64,000 nucleotides of DNA from Bradyrhizobium sp. 200 (GTDB lineage Bacteria; Pseudomonadota; Alphaproteobacteria; Rhizobiales; Xanthobacteraceae): NCBI RefSeq assembly GCF_023100945.1, contig NZ_CP064689.1:4322001-4386000 (forward strand), in the 5' to 3' direction. A program made the translations under genes and the position numbers. The notes under the pieces were generated by a model. It had not been told where the DNA came from and searched no databases. It saw only the letters and a list, made by a program, of their open reading frames with translations. Shown here piece after piece: positions 52,687-62,741 of the stretch (positions are counted from its first letter, which is position 1; every line of letters begins with the position of its first letter).

Positions 52687-52785
52687 GGCCGGCCTTTCCG
52701 ATCGAGGCGGCACCAATTTCGCATGTTGACGTGGTCCCGACCCAGCGAAAGCTAAGGGGCCTGCGTAATCTCCATTTGACAAGAT

Positions 52786-52800
52786 TGTATAAATTATACA
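52786..52800. promoter_or_regulatory. GntR operator (perfect 7-1-7 palindrome)
   Basis: TGTATAAATTATACA: the two 7-base halves are exact reverse complements. It lies 99 bases upstream of the GntR start and 46 bases before dctQ of system 2, and 4 bases after a TTGACA (52776-52781) that could be the -35 box. FCD-type GntR proteins bind short palindromes of this kind. Confidence 0.65.
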
Positions 52801-52845
52801 TTTTTGGAGTGCACGATAAATCTCAGGGGTAGCGGGGCTCTCTTT

Positions 52846-53469
52846 ATGATCGAGCAGACGATTGCGGATGCGCCGGCGTTCAGCGCCCGGCGGATCGTTG
52901 TCAGGGCCTCGAGTCTCCTGCTCGCTTTCGAACGCATCGCCTTGATGGGGCTGATGTATCTGCTGACGGCCTTGATCCTGGTGAACGTCGTCACCCGCTA
53001 TTCGCACTTCCCGATCTACTGGATCGATGAATCGGCCGTTTATTGCGTGGTCTGGCTGACCTTCACCGGCGCTTCCGCCATGACGCGGCTGCGGCTGGAT
53101 TTCGCCGTCACCATGATGACCGAGCGCCTCTCGGCGCGGAATCAGAAGATCGCGAAGGTGATCGCAACAAGCATGGTCGTCGTGTTCGGCGTGGCCCTGA
53201 TCATCACCTGTTTCCTCTGGATGGATCCGATCGGTCTCGCCCGCGCCGGCTTCGACGCGCGCAAGCTCGCCGCCGAGACGTTCAACTTCCTCTACACCGA
53301 GCGGACGCAGACGCTGAACTGGCCGACCTGGGTCGTCTACCTGACGCTGCCGATCTTCGCGGTGTCGATGACCGTTCATGGACTCGCAAACCTGCTGGAG
53401 GATCTCGAACTGGTCCAGCGGACCCCGCCAAAGGGCTTCCAGCTCTCCAAACTGGACGGGGTCAACTGA
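52846..53469 (+). CDS. dctQ: TRAP transporter small permease DctQ (system 2)
   Basis: 207 residues from ATG 52846; the upstream TTG frame (52804) runs across the operator region and is unlikely. Four membrane helices and HFPIYWIDESAVYCVVWLTFTGASAMTRLRLDFAV. The third helix is followed by a longer periplasmic loop than in system 1 (FDARKLAAETFNFLYTERTQ). TGATG overlap with dctM. Confidence 0.85.
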   Translation: MIEQTIADAPAFSARRIVVRASSLLLAFERIALMGLMYLLTALILVNVVTRYSHFPIYWIDESAVYCVVWLTFTGASAMTRLRLDFAVTMMTERLSARNQKIAKVIATSMVVVFGVALIITCFLWMDPIGLARAGFDARKLAAETFNFLYTERTQTLNWPTWVVYLTLPIFAVSMTVHGLANLLEDLELVQRTPPKGFQLSKLDGVN

Positions 53470-54734
53470 TGATCACCTCGGCCGCCTTTATCGCGATCAT
53501 GCTGGTCGGGGTGCCGATCGGCCTTTGTCTTTGTCTTGCCGGCTTCGTCTACATCATCGCATCGGGAAATCCGGTGCTGTTTCAGTCCTACCCGCTGCAG
53601 CTCTTCGGAGGTGTCGACAGCTACGGCCTGATCGCCATTCCTCTATTTATCCTGATCGGCGAGATCATGAATGGCGGCGGTATTACGCGGCGCATCGTCG
53701 ACATGGCGATGGCCTTTGTCGGCTCGCTGAAGGGTGGGCTGGCCTACGTCAACATCCTCGCCAACATGTTCATCTCTTCCATCCTCGGCTCGGCGACCGC
53801 GCAGGTCGCGATCATGGCGCAGATCATGGTCCCGGAGATGGAAAAGAAGGGCTACGACAAGACGTTTGCGGCCGGACTGACCGCCTATGGCGGCATGCTC
53901 GGGCCGATCATTCCGCCGTCGGTGATGTTCGTCGTCTACAGCGTGCTGGCGCAGGTGTCCGTCAGCGACATGCTGATTGCCGGCATTGTGCCCGGCGTGA
54001 TCCTGACGGTGATGTTCTGCATCGTCATCGCGCTGATGGGATACATCTACAATTATCCGAAGGCCGACTATCAGACCCCGCGGCAGCGGGTGGCGACCAT
54101 CCTGCGCACGTCGCCGACGCTGCTGATTCCCATCGTGATCGTCGGCAGCATCCTCGGCGGGTTCGCCAACGCGACGGAGTCCGCGGCCGTCGGCGCGGTG
54201 GCGGCGGCGCTGATCGGAAAATACTGGACCAAGGAGTTCGAGTTTTCACAACTGCCGCAGATGATGCTGCGCGCCGGAATCTACTCTTCCATCGTGCTGT
54301 TCCTGGTCGCCGCGGCGGCCGTGTTCTCCTGGGTGCTGATCTTCGGCAAGGTGCCGCAGGAGACCGCCGCCTGGATCCAGTCGGTCGCCAAGGATCCGGT
54401 CAGCTTCATGCTGCTCTGTAACGTGATCCTGCTGGTGATCGGCACGGTCATCGACGGCATTCCCGGCCTGATCATGACGGTGCCGATCCTGCTGCCGGTC
54501 GCGACCGACATCTATCACATCGATCCGCGCCAGTTCGGCGTGGTCGTGGTGATCAATCTGGTGCTTGGATTGCTGTCGCCGCCGGTCGGTCTTTGCTTCT
54601 TCGTTGCGGCTGCCGTCACCGGCGCCAAGCCCGGCAAGATGTTCATGGTGACGCTGCCGCTGTTCGGCATCTCCTGCATCCTTCTGGTGCTGCTCTCGCT
54701 CTATCCGTCGCTCTCCCTCGTCCTCATCAAGTAG
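53469..54734 (+). CDS. dctM: TRAP transporter large permease DctM (system 2)
   Basis: 421 residues from ATG 53469. Twelve or so membrane helices; MNGGGITRRIVDMAMAFVGSLKGGLAYVNILANMFISSILGSATAQVAIMAQIMVPEM and YGGMLGPIIPPSVMFVV are the DctM signatures. Distinct from DctM of system 1. Confidence 0.9.
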   Translation: MITSAAFIAIMLVGVPIGLCLCLAGFVYIIASGNPVLFQSYPLQLFGGVDSYGLIAIPLFILIGEIMNGGGITRRIVDMAMAFVGSLKGGLAYVNILANMFISSILGSATAQVAIMAQIMVPEMEKKGYDKTFAAGLTAYGGMLGPIIPPSVMFVVYSVLAQVSVSDMLIAGIVPGVILTVMFCIVIALMGYIYNYPKADYQTPRQRVATILRTSPTLLIPIVIVGSILGGFANATESAAVGAVAAALIGKYWTKEFEFSQLPQMMLRAGIYSSIVLFLVAAAAVFSWVLIFGKVPQETAAWIQSVAKDPVSFMLLCNVILLVIGTVIDGIPGLIMTVPILLPVATDIYHIDPRQFGVVVVINLVLGLLSPPVGLCFFVAAAVTGAKPGKMFMVTLPLFGISCILLVLLSLYPSLSLVLIK

Positions 54735-54760
54735 GTCCAAACCCTTAAGGAGCCTTGCCA

Positions 54761-55744
54761 ATGTCGCTTTCACGTCGCCGCTTCCTTGCCGCCAGCGCAG
54801 CCGTGCCGCTGTTCACGCCGTCGCTTGCGCTTGCCCAGACCAAGGAGTTTCGCCTCGGCCTGATCACGCCCAACGGCCATTCCTGGAACAAGGCGGCGGT
54901 GAAGCTCGGCGACGATCTCAAGGCGGCCACCAACGGCCGCCTCACCATGACGGTGTTTCACTCCGGCCAGCTCGGCAACGAGCCGGCAATGATGCAGCAA
55001 TTGCAGTCCGGCGCGCTCGACATGGGCTTCATCCAGGCCGCCGAGCTCGGCTCGCGCGTGCCGCATATCGCTGCGATCAATGCGCCCTACATCGTGCGCT
55101 CGACGCCGGCGGTCGCGAAATTCGTCCGCCATCCCGCTGCGATCAAGCTGTTCGAGGTGCTGCCGCAGGAAACCGGAACGATCGGCCTTGGCTGGGGCAT
55201 CACGGGCATGCGCGCCATCTTCTCCGCGAAGGATTTGACCGGTCTCGCCGACATCAAGGGCATGAAGCTGCGCATCAACCCGACGCCGGTCTATCGCGAT
55301 TTCTATTCCTCGCTGGGTGCGGCGCCGACGCCGATCCCGACACCTCAGGTGTTCGACGCCATGGCGAACGGCCAGGTCGACGGCCTCGAGGCGGATCTGG
55401 AGTTTTCCTGGAACCAGCGTTTTGACAAAGTGTCAAAGGTTATCCTGCAGATGAATGCAGTCTTCATGCCGATGGCGGCGGTGGTCTCGGGCCGCGTCTG
55501 GCAGTCGCTGCCCGCGGCCGACCGCGAATTGATCACCAAGACCGTCAAATCGACGCTCGATGCGCAGATCGATGAATTGGCCGGCAACGAGCCCAAGCTG
55601 GTCGAAAACTTCAAGACCGCGCCGATCCCGATCCGCCAGGTCCCGGCCGGGGATACCGAGGCCGTCATCGCCGAGTTCGACAAGATCTGGCTGCCGAAGG
55701 CGCCCGTTCTCGCCGAGCTGCGAAAGATCGGTGCGACGCTCTGA
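54761..55744 (+). CDS. dctP: TRAP transporter substrate-binding protein (system 2)
   Basis: 327 residues from ATG 54761 with aaggag 8 bases upstream. Tat-type leader (SRRRFLAASAAVPLF). The DctP fold shows TKEFRLGLITPNGHSWNKAA, GALDMGFIQAAELGSRVPHI and the ligand Arg in GMKLRINPTPVYRDF. Here P follows Q and M, the reverse of system 1. Confidence 0.88.
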   Translation: MSLSRRRFLAASAAVPLFTPSLALAQTKEFRLGLITPNGHSWNKAAVKLGDDLKAATNGRLTMTVFHSGQLGNEPAMMQQLQSGALDMGFIQAAELGSRVPHIAAINAPYIVRSTPAVAKFVRHPAAIKLFEVLPQETGTIGLGWGITGMRAIFSAKDLTGLADIKGMKLRINPTPVYRDFYSSLGAAPTPIPTPQVFDAMANGQVDGLEADLEFSWNQRFDKVSKVILQMNAVFMPMAAVVSGRVWQSLPAADRELITKTVKSTLDAQIDELAGNEPKLVENFKTAPIPIRQVPAGDTEAVIAEFDKIWLPKAPVLAELRKIGATL

Positions 55745-55771
55745 TCCTTCAATCCTTCTTCCAGTCAAAGC

Positions 55772-55796
55772 CCGGCGGATCGAAAGCATCCGCCGG
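55772..55796 (+). terminator. Hairpin between dctP and the DapA-family gene
   Basis: CCGGCGGAT (55772-55780) and ATCCGCCGG (55788-55796), a perfect 9-bp stem with a 7-base loop, 27 bases after the dctP stop. Without a U-tract it may be a partial terminator or an mRNA-stability hairpin that raises binding-protein yield. Confidence 0.5.
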
Positions 55797-55818
55797 AAAG
55801 TCCAATCGGAGCCAAACA

Positions 55819-56745
55819 ATGAGCCCACGCATTTCCTGGGAAGGCGTCTTCCCGGCCGTCACCACGCAATTCAATGACGATCTGTCGCTCAATATCGACG
55901 CCACGGCCAAGGTCATGGACGGCCTGATCCGCGACGGCGTTTCCGGATTGATCGTCTGCGGGTCCGTCGGCGAGAACACCTCGCTGGAGCGCAAGGAGAA
56001 GATCGCGATCATGGAGACGGCCAAATCCGTCGCGGCCGGCCGGGTGCCGGTGCTGTGTGGCATCGCCGAGTTCACCACCGCCTTTGCGGTCGAGACCGCC
56101 AGGGAAGCCGCGCGTGTCGGCATCGATGGCGTGATGGTGATGCCTGCGCTGGTCTATTCGTCCAAGCCGCACGAGACCGCGGCGCACTTCCGCACGGTCG
56201 CCACGGCGACCGATCTGCCGGTGATGCTCTACAACAATCCGCCGATCTACAAGAACGACGTCACGCCGGATATTCTCGCCACCCTCGCCGACGTCGAGAC
56301 GGTGGTGTGCTTCAAGGATTCCTCCGGTGACACGCGGCGCTTCATCGACACCCGCAACATGGTCGGCGACCGCTTTGTGCTGTTCGCCGGCCTCGACGAC
56401 GTCATCGTCGAAAGCGTCGCGATGGGCGCCGTCGGTTGGGTGTCCGGCATGTCGAACGCCTTCCCGCGCGAAGGTGAAACCCTGTTCCGTCTCGCCAAGG
56501 CAGGACGCTATGCCGAAGCGATGCCGCTGTACGAATGGTTCATGCCGCTGTTGCATCTCGATGCCCGTCCGGACCTCGTCCAGTGCATCAAGCTTTGCGA
56601 GCACATCATGGGCCGAGGCACCGCGCTGACCCGCCCGCCGCGCCTTGCGCTGTTGCCGCACGAGAAGGCCGACGTCGAGGCCATGATGGCGAAAGCGCTG
56701 AAGAACCGGCCGTCGCTGCCGAACGTCGGCCTGAAGGCCGCGTAG
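55819..56745 (+). CDS. DapA-family (dihydrodipicolinate synthase-like) lyase or deaminase
   Basis: 308 residues. TIM-barrel of the DapA superfamily with Tyr138 (MLYNNPP) and Schiff-base Lys166 (CFKDSSGD). The threonine pair of true DapA (GTTGE) is replaced by GSVGEN, so lysine biosynthesis is unlikely. The set resembles, from memory, the hydroxyproline 1-pyrroline-4-hydroxy-2-carboxylate deaminase subgroup; sugar-acid lyases are alternatives. It probably handles the substrate imported by TRAP system 2, with which it shares the operon. Confidence 0.75.
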   Translation: MSPRISWEGVFPAVTTQFNDDLSLNIDATAKVMDGLIRDGVSGLIVCGSVGENTSLERKEKIAIMETAKSVAAGRVPVLCGIAEFTTAFAVETAREAARVGIDGVMVMPALVYSSKPHETAAHFRTVATATDLPVMLYNNPPIYKNDVTPDILATLADVETVVCFKDSSGDTRRFIDTRNMVGDRFVLFAGLDDVIVESVAMGAVGWVSGMSNAFPREGETLFRLAKAGRYAEAMPLYEWFMPLLHLDARPDLVQCIKLCEHIMGRGTALTRPPRLALLPHEKADVEAMMAKALKNRPSLPNVGLKAA

Positions 56746-56750
56746 GCGGC

Positions 56751-57659
56751 CTACTTCGCGGCCCGCATCTTCGCGTTCAACGCCGTCGCGACGCGGCTGA
56801 CCGGCGGACGGCCGATCAGCCCGCTCACGACATTGGTCGCTGCGACCAGCTTGGCCATATCCACGCCGGTCGCGACGCCCATGCCCTCGAGCATGTAGAC
56901 CACGTCCTCGGTGGCGACATTGCCGGTCGCGCCGGGGGCGTAGGGGCAGCCGCCAAGACCGCCGGCGGCAGAATCGATCACTCGGCAGCCCTCCTCCATC
57001 CCGGCATAGAGATTGGCCAGCGCCTGGCCGTACGTGTCGTGGAAATGCATCGCCAGATTGGCCATCGGCACGTGGCCTGCCACCGCGCGCAGGAGCTGCC
57101 GCGCCTTCAAAGGCGTGCCGACGCCGATGGTGTCGCCGAGCGAGACTTCGTAGCAGCCGAGGTCCCAAAGCACCTTTGCGACATCGACCACCGCCTGCGG
57201 TTTGATTTCACCCTCATAGGGGCAGCCGAGCACGGTGGAGATGTAGCCGCGCACCCGCACGCCATCGGCCTTGGCGCGGACCAGCACCGGCTTGAACCGC
57301 TCGATCGATTCCGCGATCGAGCAGTTGATATTGGCGCGCGAAAAGCTTTCCGACGCCGCGGCAAACACCGCGATCAGTCTGGCGCCTGCGGCCTGCGAGG
57401 CCTCGTATCCCTTCTCGTTGGGTACCAGCACCGGCAGTTCGCAATCCACATGATGGCTGACGCCGCGCAGCACCTCGGCCGATCCCACCATATGCGGGAT
57501 CGCCTTCGGCGACACGAACGCGCCGACCTCCACCGATGTGAGCCCGGCGCCGATCAGTGCCTCGACGAAGGCGATCCGGTCGGCGACGCTGATCGGGGTC
57601 TTCTCGTTCTGCAGCCCGTCTCGCGGGCCGACTTCGACAATGTGGACGCTGTCGCTCAT
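56751..57659 (-). CDS. mvaB: Hydroxymethylglutaryl-CoA lyase
   Basis: 302 residues from ATG 57657-57659, overlapping the mccA stop as ATGA. DRE-TIM metalloenzyme: VEVGPRDGLQNEK at the start, and FHDTYGQALANLYAG and GGLGGCPYAPGATGNVATEDV with the catalytic Cys and metal ligands. Splits HMG-CoA into acetyl-CoA and acetoacetate, the last step of leucine breakdown. Its stop is 5 bases from that of the convergent DapA gene. Confidence 0.92.
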   Translation of the reverse strand: MSDSVHIVEVGPRDGLQNEKTPISVADRIAFVEALIGAGLTSVEVGAFVSPKAIPHMVGSAEVLRGVSHHVDCELPVLVPNEKGYEASQAAGARLIAVFAAASESFSRANINCSIAESIERFKPVLVRAKADGVRVRGYISTVLGCPYEGEIKPQAVVDVAKVLWDLGCYEVSLGDTIGVGTPLKARQLLRAVAGHVPMANLAMHFHDTYGQALANLYAGMEEGCRVIDSAAGGLGGCPYAPGATGNVATEDVVYMLEGMGVATGVDMAKLVAATNVVSGLIGRPPVSRVATALNAKMRAAK

Positions 57660-59665
57660 GACGCGGCAGGCTCGACTTCGGCAAGTTCGACGCCTTCGCC
57701 GACGATGTCGCCGACCTTGCACTTGATCTTCTTCAACACGCCCGCAAAGGGGGCGCGCAGCGTCTGCTCCATCTTCATGACTTCGAGGGTCAGGATCGCC
57801 GCGCCCTTTTCCAGCATTGCGCCTTCCTCGGCCAGCAGCGCAACGACCGTGCCCGGCAGCGGCGCCACGATCTTGTCCTCACCCACCTGTTCCTCGGTCT
57901 CGCCGCCGAATGGATCGACCCAATGCAGGTCGAAGCGACCGTTGCGGGTGCGCACATAAAGCTCATGCCCCTCAATCACGGCGGTCACGCGCGATTTCAC
58001 GCCGTCGATCGTCAGGTCGAAACCGCCGCCATCCGCAGGCGATGTTGCGAAAGCGAACTGGTGTTTGCCGATCGATACTGTCGATGGCCCATTGCCATAT
58101 CGCAGCGTCACCTTGGTTTCGGCGCCCTGCCCCTGACGGAACGAGAATACCCGCTGACGTTGTCCGACCGGCATCCAGCCGAACGTCTGCCATGGCGAAT
58201 GCGCTTCCCGGCGCGCTGCCTTCTGTTCGTCGTTGACGATGGCGGCCACCGCAGCGCAAAGCTCGAGATCGCCGAGCGCGCTTGAGGCTTCCGTCAGCTT
58301 CTTCAATTCGCGTTCGATGAAGCCGGTATCGATGCTGTTGGCGCGCACGTGCGGATGCGTCACCAGCGCCGACAGGAACGGGATGTTGGTGACGATGCCG
58401 CGGACGTCGGTCTCTTCCAGTCCGCGGTTGAGCCGCTCGATTGCGGCCTGCCGCGTCGGCGCCCAGGCGATCACCTTTGCCAGCATGGCGTCGTAGTACG
58501 GCGACACCGCATCGCCATCGCGATAGCCGGCGTCTATCCGCAGGCCGTCAACGGCATCAGGCGTGCGCCACGTCTTGATCCGGCCCACCGAAGGCATGAA
58601 ATTCTTCTGCGGATTTTCGGCGTAGACCCGCGCCTCGATGGCGTGACCGTTCAGCTTGATCTCGTCCTGCGCCAGCGGCAGCTTCTCGCCGAACGCCACG
58701 CGCAACTGCCACTCCACCAGATCGACACCGGTAATCAGCTCGGTCACGGGGTGCTCGACCTGCAGGCGGGTATTCATCTCGATGAAGAACACCTCCTTGC
58801 CGTCGGAGACGAATTCGATGGTGCCGGCACCGACATAGTTCACGGCGGCAGCCGCCTTGCGCGCGGCGGCGCAGACGGTTTCGCGTTGCTTGGCGTCCAG
58901 CGTCGGTGACGGCGCCTCCTCGATCACCTTCTGGTGCCGCCGCTGCAGCGTGCATTCGCGCTCCCAGAGCGAGAGCAGATTGCCGTGGCTGTCGCCGATG
59001 ATCTGCACCTCGATATGCCGGGGGTTTTGCACGAATTTTTCGATCAGCATGCGGTCGTCGCCGAACGCCGCCTTGGCCTCGCGCTTGGCGCTGACGATCG
59101 CCGCCGCAAGGTCGCCGGCCGAATTGACCGCGCGCATGCCGCGCCCGCCGCCGCCGGCGGACGCCTTTACCAGCACGGGGAAGCCGATCCTGTCGGCAGC
59201 CTTCGAAAGCGTCGCCTCGTCCTGGGCCTCGCCGTGATAGCCGGGCACCAGCGGCACGCCGGCTTTTTCCATCAGCGCCTTCGAGCCCGACTTGGAGCCC
59301 ATCGCGGTCATCATCTCGGCGGTGGGGCCGACGAAGACCAGCCCGGCATTCAGGCAGGCCTGGGCGAACTCGGCATTTTCAGACAGAAAGCCGTAGCCAG
59401 GATGCACGGCCTCGGCGCCCGTCGTCCGCGCAGCTTCGATGACGCGCTCGATGTTGAGATAGCTGTCGCGCGCCCGCGCCGGTCCGAGCAGCACGGCCTC
59501 ATCGGCCATCGCGACATGCATGGCGTCGCGGTCGGCCTCCGAATAAACGGCGACGGTGCGCAGCCCCATGGCGCGGGCGGAGCGGATGACGCGGCAGGCG
59601 ATCTCGCCGCGGTTGGCGATCAGAAGCGTACGAAAACGCCGGTAGAGTTTCGAGCGGTCCATCAT
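57656..59665 (-). CDS. mccA: 3-Methylcrotonyl-CoA carboxylase, biotin subunit (alpha)
   Basis: 669 residues from ATG 59663-59665, which overlaps the mccB stop as TGATG. Biotin carboxylase domain in the first 450 residues (LLIANRGEIACRVI, ATP-grasp loop KASAGGGGRGMR, EMNTRLQVEHPVTE) and a biotinyl domain at the end with Lys631 in EVMKMEQ. The set of neighbours makes methylcrotonyl-CoA the likely substrate rather than propionyl-CoA. Confidence 0.92.
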   Translation of the reverse strand: MMDRSKLYRRFRTLLIANRGEIACRVIRSARAMGLRTVAVYSEADRDAMHVAMADEAVLLGPARARDSYLNIERVIEAARTTGAEAVHPGYGFLSENAEFAQACLNAGLVFVGPTAEMMTAMGSKSGSKALMEKAGVPLVPGYHGEAQDEATLSKAADRIGFPVLVKASAGGGGRGMRAVNSAGDLAAAIVSAKREAKAAFGDDRMLIEKFVQNPRHIEVQIIGDSHGNLLSLWERECTLQRRHQKVIEEAPSPTLDAKQRETVCAAARKAAAAVNYVGAGTIEFVSDGKEVFFIEMNTRLQVEHPVTELITGVDLVEWQLRVAFGEKLPLAQDEIKLNGHAIEARVYAENPQKNFMPSVGRIKTWRTPDAVDGLRIDAGYRDGDAVSPYYDAMLAKVIAWAPTRQAAIERLNRGLEETDVRGIVTNIPFLSALVTHPHVRANSIDTGFIERELKKLTEASSALGDLELCAAVAAIVNDEQKAARREAHSPWQTFGWMPVGQRQRVFSFRQGQGAETKVTLRYGNGPSTVSIGKHQFAFATSPADGGGFDLTIDGVKSRVTAVIEGHELYVRTRNGRFDLHWVDPFGGETEEQVGEDKIVAPLPGTVVALLAEEGAMLEKGAAILTLEVMKMEQTLRAPFAGVLKKIKCKVGDIVGEGVELAEVEPAAS

Positions 59666-61269
59666 CACATCCTGAACAGGCCGAATTTCGTCGGTTCGAT
59701 CGGCGCATTGGCCGCGGCTGATATACCAAGGCCCAGCACCAGCCTTGTGTCGGCGGGATCGATCACGCCATCATCCCACAGCCGCGCCGTGGCGTAGTAA
59801 GGATTGCCCTGGCTTTCATACTGCGCACGAATGGGGCTGCGGAACTTGTCCTCTTCCTCGGCCGACCAGCTCTCGCCCTTGGCTTCGATATTGTCGCGGC
59901 GGACCTGGCTCAGCACCATGGAGGCCTGCTCGCCGCCCATCACCGAGATGCGCGCGTTAGGCCACATCCACAGGAAACGCGGAGAGTAGGCGCGGCCGCT
60001 CATGCCGTAATTGCCGGCGCCATAGGAGCCGCCGATCACGACGGTGAATTTCGGCACGCCCGCGGTCGCCACCGCCGTCACCAGCTTGGCGCCGTCGCGC
60101 GCGATGCCGCCGGCCTCGTATTTCTTGCCGACCATGAAGCCGGTGATGTTCTGCAGGAACACCAGCGGAATATTGCGCTGGCAGCACAGTTCGATGAAGT
60201 GCGCGCCCTTCAGCGAACTCTCGCTGAACAGGATGCCGTTATTGGCGATGATGCCGACCGGATAGCCCCAGATATGGGCGAAGCCGCAGATCAGCGTCGT
60301 ACCATAGAGTTTTTTGAATTCGTCGAACTCGGAGCCGTCGACCACACGCGCGATGATGTCGTGCACGTCGAACGGTTTTCTGCCGTCGGCGGAGACCACG
60401 CCGTAGATTTCCTCGGCGGGAAACAGCGGCTCCCGCGGCTCGCGCATGTTCAGCACAGCGCGCGTCGGCGGCCTCAGCGTGGCGACGATGCGCCGGGCGA
60501 TCCCGATCGCGTGCGCATCGTTCTGCGCATAATGATCGGTGACGCCGGATTGCCGCGAATGCACGTCCGCGCCGCCGAGTTCTTCCGCCGTCACCACCTC
60601 GCCGGTAGCAGCCTTCACCAGCGGCGGCCCACCGAGGAAGATGGTGCCCTGGTTGCGCACGATGATGCTCTCGTCCGACATGGCCGGCACATAGGCGCCG
60701 CCGGCGGTACAGGAGCCCATTACGATGGCGATCTGCGGAATACCAAGCGAGGACATCTGCGCCTGGTTATAGAAGATGCGGCCGAAATGCCGCTCATCCG
60801 GGAATATTTCGTCCTGCATCGGCAGGAAGGCGCCGCCGGAATCGACCATGTAGACGCAGGGCAGATTGTTCTGCCGCGCGATGTCCTGCGCCCGCAGATG
60901 CTTCTTCACGGTCATCGGATAATAGGTGCCACCCTTGATGGTGGCGTCGTTGGCGACGATGATGCATTCGCGGCCCGAGATACGCCCAACGCCCGTGATG
61001 ACGCTGGCGGAATGGACGTCGCCGCCATAAAGCCCATGGGCGGCGAGCGGCGACAATTCGAGAAAGGCGGTGCCGGGATCGACCAGCAGGTCGACGCGCT
61101 CGCGCGCCAGCATCTTGCCGCGCGAGGTATGCCGCTTGCGGGAGGTCTCGCCGCCCCCGCCGGAGACGACCTTGAGCTTCTCGCGAAGCTCCGCCACCAG
61201 GCCGCGCATCACGTCGGCGTTGCGGGCAAACTCAGGGGATTTGGGATCGATGGTGGAATGAAGCAGCAT
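59665..61269 (-). CDS. mccB: 3-Methylcrotonyl-CoA carboxylase, carboxyltransferase subunit (beta)
   Basis: 534 residues. Both crotonase-fold halves are present: [22 protein letters not shown] in the first and the second-half motif [38 protein letters not shown]. Transfers CO2 from biotin to methylcrotonyl-CoA. Follows ivd by 115 bases. Confidence 0.92.
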   Translation of the reverse strand: MLLHSTIDPKSPEFARNADVMRGLVAELREKLKVVSGGGGETSRKRHTSRGKMLARERVDLLVDPGTAFLELSPLAAHGLYGGDVHSASVITGVGRISGRECIIVANDATIKGGTYYPMTVKKHLRAQDIARQNNLPCVYMVDSGGAFLPMQDEIFPDERHFGRIFYNQAQMSSLGIPQIAIVMGSCTAGGAYVPAMSDESIIVRNQGTIFLGGPPLVKAATGEVVTAEELGGADVHSRQSGVTDHYAQNDAHAIGIARRIVATLRPPTRAVLNMREPREPLFPAEEIYGVVSADGRKPFDVHDIIARVVDGSEFDEFKKLYGTTLICGFAHIWGYPVGIIANNGILFSESSLKGAHFIELCCQRNIPLVFLQNITGFMVGKKYEAGGIARDGAKLVTAVATAGVPKFTVVIGGSYGAGNYGMSGRAYSPRFLWMWPNARISVMGGEQASMVLSQVRRDNIEAKGESWSAEEEDKFRSPIRAQYESQGNPYYATARLWDDGVIDPADTRLVLGLGISAAANAPIEPTKFGLFRM

Positions 61270-61384
61270 GGTCGGCGTTTTCTTCTGGATGCTGGAGGGC
61301 CGTTGGGAATGGCTTCAGGACGGTCGGGACAGCGCGTTCGAAGAGAGTGCGACAGCCTGTATCATCTTTACCCCGATGTGAAGC

Positions 61385-62560
61385 TTAAGCGGTCTTTTCA
61401 AACAGTTCCCGGCCGATCAGCATGCGGCGGATTTCGCTGGTGCCGGCACCGATCTCGTAGAGTTTGGCGTCGCGCAGCAGGCGGCCGGTCGGGTAGTCGT
61501 TGATGTAGCCGTTGCCGCCGAGCAACTGGATGGCGTCGAGCGCGCATTGCGTCGCCTTCTCGGCGGCGTAGAGAATCGCACCGGCCGCGTCCTCGCGCGT
61601 GGTCTCGCCGCGGTCGCAGGCTTTCGCCACCGCATAGACATAGGCACGCGAGGCGTTCATCGTGGTGTACATGTCGGCGATCTTGCCCTGCACCAACTGG
61701 AAGGTGCCGATCGGCTCGCCGAACTGCTTGCGCTCGTGCACGTAAGGCAGCACCACGTCCATGCAGGCCTGCATGATGCCGATCGGCCCCGCCGCCAGCA
61801 CCGCGCGCTCATAGTCGAGGCCGGACATCAGCACGTTGACGCCGCGGCCGACCTCGCTGAGCACGTTCTCTTCCGGCACCTCGCAATCCTCGAACACCAG
61901 TTCGCAGGTGTCGGAGCCGCGCATGCCGAGCTTGTCAAGTTTCTGCGCGGTCGAAAACCCCTTCATGCCCTTTTCGATGATGAAGGCGGTCATGCCGCGC
62001 GGACCGGCTTCGGGATTGGTCTTGGCATAGACCACCAGCGTGTCGGCGACCGGCCCGTTGGTGATCCACATCTTGTTGCCGTTGAGCACAAAACGGTCGC
62101 CCTTCTTGTCGGCGCGGGTCTTCATCGAGACCACGTCGGAGCCGGCACCGGGTTCGGACATCGCGAGCGAGCCGACATGCTCGCCGGAAATCAGTTTCGG
62201 CAGATATTTGCGCTTCTGCGCCTCGTTGCCGTTGCGGCGGATCTGGTTGACGCAGAGGTTGGAATGCGCCCCGTAGGACAGCCCGACGGCGGCCGACGCG
62301 CGCGACATCTCCTCTACCGCGATGCAGTGCTCGAGATAGCCCAGCCCAGTCCCGCCATACTCCTCCTCGACCGTGATGCCGTGCAGGCCGAGCGATCCTA
62401 TTTTGGGCCAGAGATCCCTGGGGAATTGATTGCTGCGGTCGATTTCGGCGGCGCGCGGAGCGATCTCGTTCTGCGAAAACGCATGCACCGTCTCGCGTAT
62501 CGCATCCGCGGTCTCGCCGAGATCGAAGTTGAGAAGCAGCGCCCGGTTTGAGGCCATCAT
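61385..62560 (-). CDS. ivd: Isovaleryl-CoA dehydrogenase
   Basis: 391 residues from ATG 62560; the next codon is also ATG (62557) and is better spaced from the gggggaa box. Acyl-CoA dehydrogenase with the Ivd-type catalytic Glu251 in [14 protein letters not shown] motifs [17 protein letters not shown] and [33 protein letters not shown]. First oxidation step after leucine transamination and decarboxylation. Head of the operon ivd-mccB-mccA-hmgL. Confidence 0.92.
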   Translation of the reverse strand: MMASNRALLLNFDLGETADAIRETVHAFSQNEIAPRAAEIDRSNQFPRDLWPKIGSLGLHGITVEEEYGGTGLGYLEHCIAVEEMSRASAAVGLSYGAHSNLCVNQIRRNGNEAQKRKYLPKLISGEHVGSLAMSEPGAGSDVVSMKTRADKKGDRFVLNGNKMWITNGPVADTLVVYAKTNPEAGPRGMTAFIIEKGMKGFSTAQKLDKLGMRGSDTCELVFEDCEVPEENVLSEVGRGVNVLMSGLDYERAVLAAGPIGIMQACMDVVLPYVHERKQFGEPIGTFQLVQGKIADMYTTMNASRAYVYAVAKACDRGETTREDAAGAILYAAEKATQCALDAIQLLGGNGYINDYPTGRLLRDAKLYEIGAGTSEIRRMLIGRELFEKTA

Positions 62561-62741
62561 TTCCCCCGATAATCTTCTGTAATTAAACGATCATACGTTT
62601 TTTTAACTTACCTGCAAGTGGAACCTGATCAGACTCAAATGATGACTACAGACGATTGAAATCACTATCATTTCGTGACAGGATTATACGATCGACCGCT
62701 CGTTTCCACGAGCCAGGCGAACGCCTGCTTTCAGAGGCCCC
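62561..62741. promoter_or_regulatory. Divergent control region ivd / TetR
   Basis: 180 bases with AT-rich centre. AAACG (62585-62589) and CGTTT (62596-62600) form an inverted repeat around ATCATA; a second site with shared core, ATACGATCG, is at 62686-62694. Both share ACGATC and may be the binding sites of the divergent TetR protein. Confidence 0.45.
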
